A program made the translations under genes and the position numbers. Below, in pieces: positions 1-6,626 of a stretch of 8,041 nucleotides of DNA (the stretch's first letter is position 1; each line of letters opens with the position of its first letter). The stretch lies in NCBI GenBank assembly GCA_964385635.1, contig CAYLPU010000155.1, positions 1 through 8,041 of the forward strand, written 5' to 3'. Under the pieces are notes generated by a model. That model was not told the DNA's origin and did not search any database. It saw nothing but the letters and a program-made list of their open reading frames with translations. The stretch comes from CAYLPU01 sp964385635 (GTDB lineage Bacteria; Chloroflexota; Anaerolineae; B4-G1).

Positions 1-3000
1 GATCGAGAGGATGCAGCGGAGTGCCTGATCAACCTGGTCAACCTGGCCGTGCGCGCCAGACCAGACCCCGACAGCCTCTCTCTGCTGCCGGCCCGCTACC
101 ACGTCTTCGCTCGGGCACTGGAGGGCGCTTTTGCCTGTCTCAACGGGGCTGCCCACGAGGGTGCGGAGGGAAATCCGCCCCGTCTGTTCTTGACTCGCCG
201 GGAGCAATGCCCGCACTGTGGTTCCCAGGTCGTCGAGTTGGCGACCTGCGTCCGGTGTGGCGCGACTTACGTTGTGGGCCGTCTGGTACACAGTCGAGAC
301 AGCGACCGGCAATCTCCCCTCTCCGATCCGGGGAGGGGCCGGGGGAGGGGTCAGGTGTATCTGCGTCACCTGACCGGCCAACCGGACGATCCGCGTGGCG
401 AGAAGGCGTACTTTCTCTTGACTGAACAGACCGCCGGGCTAGACGAGGACGAAGCAGTCGCCACCGGCGAAGACCTGGAATCAATTGTTGAAGAGGAGTG
501 TGAACCCTATACTCTCTGTTTGGCCTGCGGGGCGGTTGCACCCGGCAGAGGAATTCACCCAGAGTGCGACTGTGATCCGTCCTCTCCGAAGGTGACCCTG
601 CAACGGGTGGATCTCCAAAATAAGCCCGAACTGCGACGCTGTGTCTCCTGTGGCGCGCGCAGCAACACCGGGGTCATCTATCGCTTCCTGACCGGCCGAG
701 ACGCCCCGGTCAGTGTATTGGCTACTTCACTGTACCAGGCTTTGCCGGCTTCGGACGAGGAGGAAATGGAGGAATTGCCCGGTCAGGGACGCAAACTGCT
801 GGCCTTCTCCGACAGCCGGCAGGATGCAGCCTTCTTTGCCCCCTACCTGGAACGCACCTACCAGAAGATTCTGCGCCGCCGCTTGATACTGAAGACGCTG
901 CTGGAAGATTCCGCTGGGCGCGAGGGGCGCTTGCGGCTGCAGGACCTGGTCGGACGGTTGCAGCGTCAGGCCGAGGAGGCTGGCCTTTTCGAGCAGCGCC
1001 AGAGCTACGACGAGCGCCAGCGCCTCATGGCCACCTGGCTCATGCAAGATCTGATCGCCTGGGATCGACGTATCAGCCTGGAGGGACTGGGACTGCTCAA
1101 ATTTCGCCTGGTGCGTCCCGAGCGGTGGCATCCTCCCCAGCCACTCTTGGAACCTCCCTGGAATCTCACTCCTGACGAGGCCTGGCAACTGCTCGCGTTG
1201 CTCGTGGACACCCTGCGTCACCAGGGCGCGGTCACCTTCCCTGACAACGTGGACCCGCGCGATGAAGCATTTGCCCCACGCAATCGAGAGTTGTTCATGC
1301 GGGGGGAGCGGGCTGACGCCAAGAAGGGCGTCTTTAGTTGGATCCCGACGCGAGGGAACAACCGCCGTTTGGACATCTTGACCCGCCTGCTAGCGCGCAC
1401 GACGGACCTATCGGAGCCCGCCCTGCCTGTCCCGAGCACAGCCGAGGGGAGCGTAGCCGAAGGGGAAGAACGCCGGGAGATTGCTGCTAGCACGTTAAAA
1501 GACATCTGGAGACATCTGACCGCCCCCGATTCAGTGTGGCGCGATCACCTACCCAGCGAGAACCGGCGACGCGTAGGCGTGGTCTATCGCCTCAGCCATC
1601 ACTACTGGGAGGTGGTGCCGCTCGTCGGGGCCGTAGAGCACCGGCCTGAAGAGCCGGTGCTAGGTGAGACCGTCTACCGGTGCAATCGTTGCCGAAGTAT
1701 CTCTCACATCAACGTGCGCGGTGTCTGCCCCGCTTACCGGTGCGATGGTACCCTGGAGCCGGTAGACGGGGCTGCGCCTGGCTGGGCGCAGAACCACTAT
1801 CGCCACCTGTACCAGTTCCTCGACCCCATCCCCCTCAGCGCCGAGGAACACACGGCCCAGTGGACCAGCCCGGCAGCCGCGGCTATCCAGGAAAAGTTTG
1901 TGCGCGGTGAGTTGAACGCGCTCAGTTGCTCCACGACTTTCGAGCTCGGTGTGGATGTGGGCGAACTGCAGGCCGTGCTGATGCGCAACGTGCCGCCGAC
2001 GACAGCCAACTACGTGCAGCGCGCCGGCCGCGCCGGCCGGCGCACCGACTCGGCTGCCTTTGCTCTCACCTATGCGCAGCGCCGATCTCACGATCTCACC
2101 CATTATGCCCATCCTGAGCGCATCGTCGCCGGCCGTATTCGCCCGCCGGTGGTGGTGGTGACCAATGAGAAAATCGTGCGCCGCCATACCCATTCGGTGC
2201 TGTTTGCGGCCTTCTTCCGCTGGGCTCGCGATGAGCACGGCAGACACTTTCGCAACGTCGGCACTTTCTTTGACCCGGAGGAGCCTGCCCTGAGCCTCTC
2301 GGCTTCGCTCGGGATAAACTCCGCCGAAGGGCCCGTACTGACAGGGCCGGACTTGCTTCGAGAGTACGTCGAGGCCCGTCCTCCACAAGTACGACAGGCT
2401 CTGCAACGCATCGTTCCTGATAACTTGCAGGATGAACTGAGCATCGCCGATTGGGGCTGGTTGCCCAACTTGTGGAATGACGAAGGAGACGGTATCCTTG
2501 ACCGCGCGATCCAGGAGGTGACGAGTGATCTGACACTTTTGCACCAATTGGAGGAAGAAGCAGCAGCAGAGCGCAACTACGGGCGGAGCCAGCACTTTCA
2601 GCGGGTGGCCAGGACGGTGCGCGGCCGCAACCTGCTTGGCTTCCTGGGCTCCCGCAACGTGCTGCCCAAGTATGGCTTTCCCACCGATGTCGTCGAACTC
2701 AGGACGAACCATCTGCCGGTAGCGCAGGCAGGGCGCATTGAGCTTCAGCGTGACCTGCGCATCGCCATCTCCGAATACGCGCCGGGCGGCGAGGTCGTGG
2801 CGGCCAAGCACATCTGGGTCAGCGGTGGGCTGAATAAACGGCCTGACCGGGATTGGCCGACCTATTATTACGCTGTCTGTCCGGAGTGCGGTCGTTTTCA
2901 CCGATCAACGACCCGGATTGAGGGGCCCTGTACCGTTTGTGGAGGCAATCTTTTCGGCTGGCCGAAACTCTACGGTAGTTTTGTCATCCCAGAGTTCGGC

Positions 3001-3879
3001 TTCATCGTGGCAGAAGATCCACGGCCCTCAGGGGAAGCCCGGCCGCGACGGCTCTACTCCTCGCGGGTCTACTTTGCCGAATACGCCGCGCCGGAGGGAA
3101 AAGAATCCTCTGAACCGCAGCCTGAACCGCTTCTCTCTAGTGCACAAGTGCAGATATGGAAACAATATTCTCGCTACGGCAAGCTTGCTTTGGTGAACTC
3201 GGGGCCGCAAAATCGAGGTTTCCGTATCTGTTACACTTGCGGCTTCGCCAAGCCTGCACCAGAACAACCTACGGGACGACGCCGGCGCACATCACCTACT
3301 CACCGCAACCCGCGCACGAGAAAACAGTGCCGAGGTCGGCTTTACAATCACCACCTGGGGCATGAGTTCATCACCGACGTCCTGGAGCTACGCTTTGAGG
3401 GGCTCTTGGCCTCAACGGTCAACTATGAGCTGTGGCGCTCTTTGCTCTATGCCCTGCTGGAGGGCGCTAGCGAGACCCTCGGCATCCGGCGGGACGACCT
3501 GGATGGCACCCTCTATCGTTACAGCGCTGGCATCGCGCCGGCCGTGGTGCTCTACGACAACGTGCCAGGCGGCGCCGGTCACGTCCGCCGCATCGCCGAC
3601 GAGCTGGGCGACGTGTTCTTGGCTGCCTGGGAACGCGTGGATAGATGTGAGTGCGGCGAAGAGACCAGTTGCTACGAGTGCCTGCGTAATTTCCGCAACC
3701 AGCCCTACCACGATCTATTGAGGCGGGGCTTGGCGCGCGATTTCCTGCGCAAACTGTTGCAGGCGGGAGAAACCGGGTTTTTCGGAAAAAACCCGGTTTC
3801 TGGGCCTGCCCTGCCACCGCGAGTACTCGTGGCGGGGCTCGTGGCGGTGAGCGGAGCCGATGGGAACGACGAGGTGTAA
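1..3879 (+). CDS. Large SF2 helicase with DUF1998 C-terminus (5'-partial)
   Basis: The frame is open from base 1, so this is the C-terminal 1292 residues of a longer protein; the GTG at 49 is internal and not a convincing start. Seen, numbered from base 1: a CxxC-x9-CxxC cluster (C70, C73, C83, C86); more cysteines at 173, 176, 189, 191, 214 and 217; LLAFSDSRQDAA at 266-277; Cys 561, 564, 576 and 581; helicase motif V-like STTFELGVDVG at 644-654; motif VI QRAGRAGRR at 673-681; Cys 960, 963, 977 and 980; YDNVPGGAGH at 1185-1194; and CECGEETSCYEC starting at 1216. The SDSRQDAA motif, QRAGRAGR and the GGAGH plus Cys ending are typical of DUF1998-type helicases, which include the DrmA/DrmB functions of DISARM and YprA/MrfA relatives. 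The Walker A and DEAD motifs would lie upstream. Inferred role: ATP-driven DNA translocation in a defence complex. The last ~37 residues follow a hairpin repeat and look like an added tail. The gene is followed at once by the NERD helicase, so the two are probably co-transcribed. Confidence 0.9.
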   Translation, partial: DREDAAECLINLVNLAVRARPDPDSLSLLPARYHVFARALEGAFACLNGAAHEGAEGNPPRLFLTRREQCPHCGSQVVELATCVRCGATYVVGRLVHSRDSDRQSPLSDPGRGRGRGQVYLRHLTGQPDDPRGEKAYFLLTEQTAGLDEDEAVATGEDLESIVEEECEPYTLCLACGAVAPGRGIHPECDCDPSSPKVTLQRVDLQNKPELRRCVSCGARSNTGVIYRFLTGRDAPVSVLATSLYQALPASDEEEMEELPGQGRKLLAFSDSRQDAAFFAPYLERTYQKILRRRLILKTLLEDSAGREGRLRLQDLVGRLQRQAEEAGLFEQRQSYDERQRLMATWLMQDLIAWDRRISLEGLGLLKFRLVRPERWHPPQPLLEPPWNLTPDEAWQLLALLVDTLRHQGAVTFPDNVDPRDEAFAPRNRELFMRGERADAKKGVFSWIPTRGNNRRLDILTRLLARTTDLSEPALPVPSTAEGSVAEGEERREIAASTLKDIWRHLTAPDSVWRDHLPSENRRRVGVVYRLSHHYWEVVPLVGAVEHRPEEPVLGETVYRCNRCRSISHINVRGVCPAYRCDGTLEPVDGAAPGWAQNHYRHLYQFLDPIPLSAEEHTAQWTSPAAAAIQEKFVRGELNALSCSTTFELGVDVGELQAVLMRNVPPTTANYVQRAGRAGRRTDSAAFALTYAQRRSHDLTHYAHPERIVAGRIRPPVVVVTNEKIVRRHTHSVLFAAFFRWARDEHGRHFRNVGTFFDPEEPALSLSASLGINSAEGPVLTGPDLLREYVEARPPQVRQALQRIVPDNLQDELSIADWGWLPNLWNDEGDGILDRAIQEVTSDLTLLHQLEEEAAAERNYGRSQHFQRVARTVRGRNLLGFLGSRNVLPKYGFPTDVVELRTNHLPVAQAGRIELQRDLRIAISEYAPGGEVVAAKHIWVSGGLNKRPDRDWPTYYYAVCPECGRFHRSTTRIEGPCTVCGGNLFGWPKLYGSFVIPEFGFIVAEDPRPSGEARPRRLYSSRVYFAEYAAPEGKESSEPQPEPLLSSAQVQIWKQYSRYGKLALVNSGPQNRGFRICYTCGFAKPAPEQPTGRRRRTSPTHRNPRTRKQCRGRLYNHHLGHEFITDVLELRFEGLLASTVNYELWRSLLYALLEGASETLGIRRDDLDGTLYRYSAGIAPAVVLYDNVPGGAGHVRRIADELGDVFLAAWERVDRCECGEETSCYECLRNFRNQPYHDLLRRGLARDFLRKLLQAGETGFFGKNPVSGPALPPRVLVAGLVAVSGADGNDEV
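314..355 (+). repeat. GC-rich hairpin/G-run repeat inside the helicase gene
   Basis: CCCCTCTCCG (316-325) can pair with CGGGGAGGGG (329-338) around a three-base loop, with one G-T wobble. The right half continues as four G-runs (330-333, 335-338, 341-345, 347-350) separated by 1, 2 and 1 bases. It is read in frame as a Gly/Arg-rich stretch between the first Cys cluster and the next conserved block. It resembles the dispersed 'CCCCTCTCC...GGGGAGGGG' repeats known from many bacterial genomes, which suggests a tolerated insertion. The resemblance is from memory. Confidence 0.55.
1431..1465 (+). repeat. Tandem GAGC-N3-GCCGA-RGGG repeat in helicase gene
   Basis: Two near-copies of the motif lie side by side: GAGCACAGCCGAGGG (1434-1448) and GAGCGTAGCCGAAGGGG (1449-1465). 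They are read in frame as a Ser/Glu/Gly-rich linker between helicase motifs. A related copy lies in the opposite orientation at 2295-2313. This looks like a dispersed repeat family inserted in phase in non-conserved loops of the helicase. Confidence 0.5.
2288..2313 (-). repeat. Inverted copy of the GAGC..GCCGA repeat in helicase gene
   Basis: Read on the minus strand this begins CCCGAGCGAAGCCGAGAGG (2313 down to 2295), which differs from the + strand copy at 1431-1449 at three of 19 positions. It then continues as CTCAGGG. On the + strand it is translated in frame as ALSLSASLG, just after the helicase C-terminal lobe. The similarity to the first copy is seen directly; membership of a genome-wide repeat family is inferred. 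Confidence 0.5.
3768..3801 (+). repeat. Perfect 15-bp inverted repeat (hairpin) near helicase 3' end
   Basis: AGAAACCGGGTTTTT (3768-3782) and its exact reverse complement AAAAACCCGGTTTCT (3787-3801) flank a four-base loop (CGGA). It lies in frame inside the last 37 codons of the helicase, just after the sequence where DUF1998 proteins usually end, and reads as ETGFFGKNPVS. It has the form of the short palindromic dispersed repeats seen in Chloroflexota and cyanobacteria. No T-run follows the stem, and the coding frame continues, so it is not a convincing terminator. Confidence 0.8.
3871..3874 (+). promoter_or_regulatory. Ribosome binding site for the NERD helicase
   Basis: GAGG lies six bases before the ATG at 3881, inside the last codons of the upstream helicase gene (stop TAA 3877-3879). 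This site favours the start at 3881 over the in-frame ATG at 3860, which would overlap the upstream gene by 20 bases, and over ATG 3890. Confidence 0.6.
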
Positions 3880-3880
3880 C

Positions 3881-5584
3881 ATGGCTCGAATGTACCCCCA
3901 ACCGATGCACCCGGGCACGCGCAGTCAGGCCGAGCGCAAACTGTACGCGGCGTTCCAAAGCCAGTTGCCGGACGGCTTTGTCGTCTTTCACTCCGTTCCG
4001 TGGCAGGTGCGCGACACAACCTCCGGCGCGCGCGATGGAGAGGCCGACTTCGTGGTTGCCCACCCCGACTTTGGCATTCTCCTGGTGGAAGTCAAGGGCG
4101 GTCACATTCGCTACGAGGGCTCAACTGGTCAATGGTTTAGCAACGACAACCCCATCAAGGATCCCTTCAAGCAGGGGCGAGAGGGCAAATACAGTTTGTT
4201 GGAAAAACTGAAGGAACTTGCCTACTGGCGCGGTCGCTGGGTCACAGTGGGTTATGCGGCCGCTTTTCCAGACGTGACGGTCAAGGGTGATCTGCGTCTT
4301 GATGCACCACGCGAGTTAATCCTCGACGGTTCCGACATGGCGGATCTGGCGGCCTGGGTGAATCAGGCACTCCAGTACTTGCAAGGCCGAAGACCAGACG
4401 ATCATCCGTTGGGAACACGAGGGATCGAGGAGTTGACTGCGCTTTTGAGCCCATCGTGGGACCTGCAGCCCCTGTTATCCACCGAGATTGAGGAAGAGAA
4501 GCGAGAACTGGCCCGGTTGACCGAAGAGCAGTTCATCATGCTGGACTTTCTGGGCCGCCACCGGCGAGTGGCCATCAGCGGATGCGCAGGTTCCGGCAAG
4601 ACGACTCTGGCCGTTGAAAAGGGGAGGCGGTTGGCGGGGCAGGGGTTCCACGTCTTGCTCACTTGCTTCAACGTCAACCTGGCCGAGTTCTTAGGCAGCG
4701 ACGCGACGTCGCCCAGGCGTCTTGAGGTGGCTAACTTCCACAAGTTGGCCCAGGACCTTGTTCGCAAGGCGGGTCTGGCCCACTCCGGGCCTCGTGATGA
4801 CCGCTACTTTGACGATGTCTTACCAGAGTTGATGATGGAGGCCATAGACCGGCTGGGAACGCAGTACGACGCCGTCATTGTGGACGAAGGCCAGGATTTC
4901 CGCGATAATTGGTGGGTGCCGCTGCAGTGTCTCCTACGTGACCCCGACCAGTCCATCTTTTACGTCTTTTTCGACGACAACCAGAACCTCTACCGCACGG
5001 CGCAGGCCATCCCCCTGGAACTCGCGCCTTTCCCTCTGACCCGCAACTGCCGCAACACGCAGCGCATCCATCAGGTGGTTATGCAATTCTATCGGTCAGA
5101 TCAGACGCCGCTGGCGCAGGGGCCTCTGGGACGGCCGGTCGAGGTTCGCACCTACGCGGACATGAGTGGACTCAAGCGTGTTTTGCGCCAGGTGCTTCAC
5201 CGGCTGGCAATAGAGGAGGACGTGCCGTCGGAGGATATAGTCATCCTCACTCCCAAGGGCCGGCAGCGCAGCAGTCTGTGGCGGCTTGGGCCAGTGGGGA
5301 ACTTTTTGCTTACTGATCAATGGTCCACCGGCAGCGGTGAGATCTTCTGCTCGACCGTTCATTCCTTCAAAGGGTTGGAAAGCCCCGTCGTCATCCTGGC
5401 AGAGATAGAGCCTTACATCACTCAAGACCTGGAGTCCATTCTCTACGTGGGATGCTCCCGAGCGTGCAACCATTTGATCGTGCTGGCTTCGGCCGACCTG
5501 TCGGAAGATGTGAAGCGGAGATTGATCTCAGGCGAGTCGAGGGAGGCAAATCCCAAGAAAGGCCATTCTCCTGGGAGCCATTGA
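3881..5584 (+). CDS. NERD-domain nuclease fused to UvrD-like SF1 helicase
   Basis: 567 residues from ATG 3881, chosen for its GAGG site and minimal spacing to the previous gene; ATG 3860 would add seven residues. The N-terminal part carries the nuclease-related domain (NERD) signature: E18, then GEADFVV (D56) and VEVKGG (E70, K72), the D...ExK pattern of restriction-like nucleases. Residues ~225-550 are an SF1 helicase: Walker A GCAGSGKTT (234-242), Walker B VDEGQD (334-339), FFDDNQ with DDNQ at 365-368, LTRNCRN (386-392), STVHSFKGLE (491-500) and YVGCSRA (522-528). All expected motifs are present, so the protein should be active. NERD-helicase fusions are a known defence-associated architecture. 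Inferred role: DNA unwinding plus cleavage, working with the co-transcribed DUF1998 helicase. The motif VI region reads GCSRA where many UvrD proteins have an LTRA-type sequence. Confidence 0.92.
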   Translation: MARMYPQPMHPGTRSQAERKLYAAFQSQLPDGFVVFHSVPWQVRDTTSGARDGEADFVVAHPDFGILLVEVKGGHIRYEGSTGQWFSNDNPIKDPFKQGREGKYSLLEKLKELAYWRGRWVTVGYAAAFPDVTVKGDLRLDAPRELILDGSDMADLAAWVNQALQYLQGRRPDDHPLGTRGIEELTALLSPSWDLQPLLSTEIEEEKRELARLTEEQFIMLDFLGRHRRVAISGCAGSGKTTLAVEKGRRLAGQGFHVLLTCFNVNLAEFLGSDATSPRRLEVANFHKLAQDLVRKAGLAHSGPRDDRYFDDVLPELMMEAIDRLGTQYDAVIVDEGQDFRDNWWVPLQCLLRDPDQSIFYVFFDDNQNLYRTAQAIPLELAPFPLTRNCRNTQRIHQVVMQFYRSDQTPLAQGPLGRPVEVRTYADMSGLKRVLRQVLHRLAIEEDVPSEDIVILTPKGRQRSSLWRLGPVGNFLLTDQWSTGSGEIFCSTVHSFKGLESPVVILAEIEPYITQDLESILYVGCSRACNHLIVLASADLSEDVKRRLISGESREANPKKGHSPGSH

Positions 5585-5629
5585 TCCTGTCACCAGCCCA
5601 ATCGGTCTGCTTGCATCCACTTGCGGGGC

Positions 5630-5658
5630 TTGACTTATATCGGTATCGGGTGTAGTAT
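5630..5658 (+). promoter_or_regulatory. sigma70-type promoter for the Fic gene
   Basis: TTGACT (5630-5635) is separated by 17 bases from TAGTAT (5653-5658). These match the -35 consensus at five of six positions and the -10 at four of six, with ideal spacing. The predicted start of transcription is near 5665. This is the only good promoter seen in the window and it begins the Fic-pglZ-brxA unit. The placement is a reading of motifs, not measured. Confidence 0.65.
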
Positions 5659-5683
5659 GTTCTGTGCTATCCGATACCGATAT
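5637..5683. promoter_or_regulatory. Palindromic operator overlapping the Fic promoter
   Basis: ATATCGGTATCGG (5637-5649) is repeated as its exact reverse complement at 5671-5683, with 21 bases between. Each arm contains two direct copies of TATCGG (5638-5643 and 5644-5649; CCGATA on the other side at 5671-5676 and 5677-5682). The left arm fills the spacer between the -35 and -10 boxes; the right arm lies after the predicted transcription start and ends at the ribosome binding site. The left arm would not be transcribed from this promoter, so this is better explained as a DNA operator than as an RNA hairpin. A repressor bound here should block transcription; the Fic protein's own C-terminal domain is the nearest candidate. 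Confidence 0.7.
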
Positions 5684-5688
5684 GGAGG
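5684..5688 (+). promoter_or_regulatory. Ribosome binding site for the Fic gene
   Basis: GGAGG sits eight bases before ATG 5697 and directly after the right operator arm. A second purine-rich run, GAGGG (5692-5696), touches the start codon and is too close to be the main site. Confidence 0.7.
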
Positions 5689-5696
5689 TCTGAGGG

Positions 5697-6626
5697 ATGA
5701 TTGAACCACGGCTATTGAACCGCCTGGAACAGAAAAAGTCCCAACTTGACGCTCTACGGCCGTTGCCGATTGCCGCCGTGCGCCGTCTCAATGAGCAACT
5801 GACCGTCGAGTGGATCTACAACTCCAACGCCATCGAAGGCAGTACACTCACTCTGAAGGAGACACAACTCATTCTGGAGACGGGATTGACTATCGGCGGC
5901 AAGCCCCTGCGTGAGCACTTTGAGGTCATCAACCACAAAGAGGCCATCGAGTACGTGGAGGCGCTGTCGACCGGCGAGGCTCCCATCACGCCATTCCACG
6001 TCCGGCAGATTCACAAGTTGGTTCTCACCCGCATAGACGATGACGACGCGGGGCAATACCGGAACCTGCCGGCGCACATTACCGGCTCGGCCCACCAGCC
6101 GCCCGACGCGTGGGAAGTGCCACATTTGATGAGCGAGTGGGGCGACTGGCTCGTAAGCCCGGCGCTGTCACTCCACTCCGTCGAACGGGCGGCCCTGGCC
6201 CACCACTGGCTGGTGTCCATTCATCCCTTCATAGACGGCAACGGTCGCACTGCCCGACTGGTGATGAATCTCCTGCTGATGCAAGAGGGCTACCCGCCGA
6301 CCATCATTATGCGCGTCAACCGGCGTCAATACTACCGCGTCCTGGCCCAGGCCGACGAGGGAAACGAGGCTCCGTTGGTCAACTTTGTGGGGCGGGCTGT
6401 GGAGCGCAGCCTGACCTTCTTCCTGGAAGCCTGCACTCCACGCATCGGCCCGCTATCTCCCGAGGATGAGTGGATCCCTCTGCGCAAAGCCGCCCAAGGC
6501 ACCCCCTACAGTCAAGAGTATCTGAGCCTGCTGGCCCGCAAAGGCCGGTTGGAAGCGATCAAGCGCGGCCGGGTCTGGTACACCACCCGGCGGGCAGTGG
6601 CCGAATACCAGGCGTCGGTTGGATGA
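5697..6626 (+). CDS. Fic-family protein with C-terminal HTH-like domain
   Basis: 309 residues. The Fic catalytic motif HPFIDGNGRTAR (H176-R187) is complete, with the catalytic His, D180 and the GNGR anion-binding turn. Upstream, S43-N-A-I-E47-G48 matches the inhibitory SxxxE(G/N) helix of class II Fic proteins, in which the Glu blocks ATP; the enzyme is thus probably self-inhibited. Known family activity is transfer of AMP from ATP to Ser/Thr/Tyr of a target protein; the target here is unknown. Residues 256-309 (YSQEYLSLLARKGRLEAIKR, then VWYTTRRAVAEY) resemble a MerR/excisionase-like DNA-binding helix-turn-helix. A strong promoter with a palindromic operator lies just upstream, suggesting autoregulation. 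Its stop overlaps the start of the next gene by ATGA (6623-6626), so it is translationally coupled to pglZ. Its place between helicases and a pglZ-like gene is unusual; a regulatory or toxin-type role in the defence locus is inference. Confidence 0.93.
   Translation: MIEPRLLNRLEQKKSQLDALRPLPIAAVRRLNEQLTVEWIYNSNAIEGSTLTLKETQLILETGLTIGGKPLREHFEVINHKEAIEYVEALSTGEAPITPFHVRQIHKLVLTRIDDDDAGQYRNLPAHITGSAHQPPDAWEVPHLMSEWGDWLVSPALSLHSVERAALAHHWLVSIHPFIDGNGRTARLVMNLLLMQEGYPPTIIMRVNRRQYYRVLAQADEGNEAPLVNFVGRAVERSLTFFLEACTPRIGPLSPEDEWIPLRKAAQGTPYSQEYLSLLARKGRLEAIKRGRVWYTTRRAVAEYQASVG

Noticed and set aside
21..425. 134-codon + strand frame at the left edge
   Set aside because: It overlaps the helicase frame, which carries a real CxxC-x9-CxxC cluster, and its own product is Arg/Pro-rich without motifs.
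1660..2901. 413-codon open frame on the minus strand
   Set aside because: It lies wholly opposite the conserved helicase motifs V and VI and Cys clusters, has no recognisable domain, and is the kind of long antisense frame that GC-rich genes produce.
3768..3801. Hairpin as a Rho-independent terminator of the helicase gene
   Set aside because: It is inside the coding frame, has no following T-run, and the next gene begins one base after the helicase stop, so termination here would make little sense.
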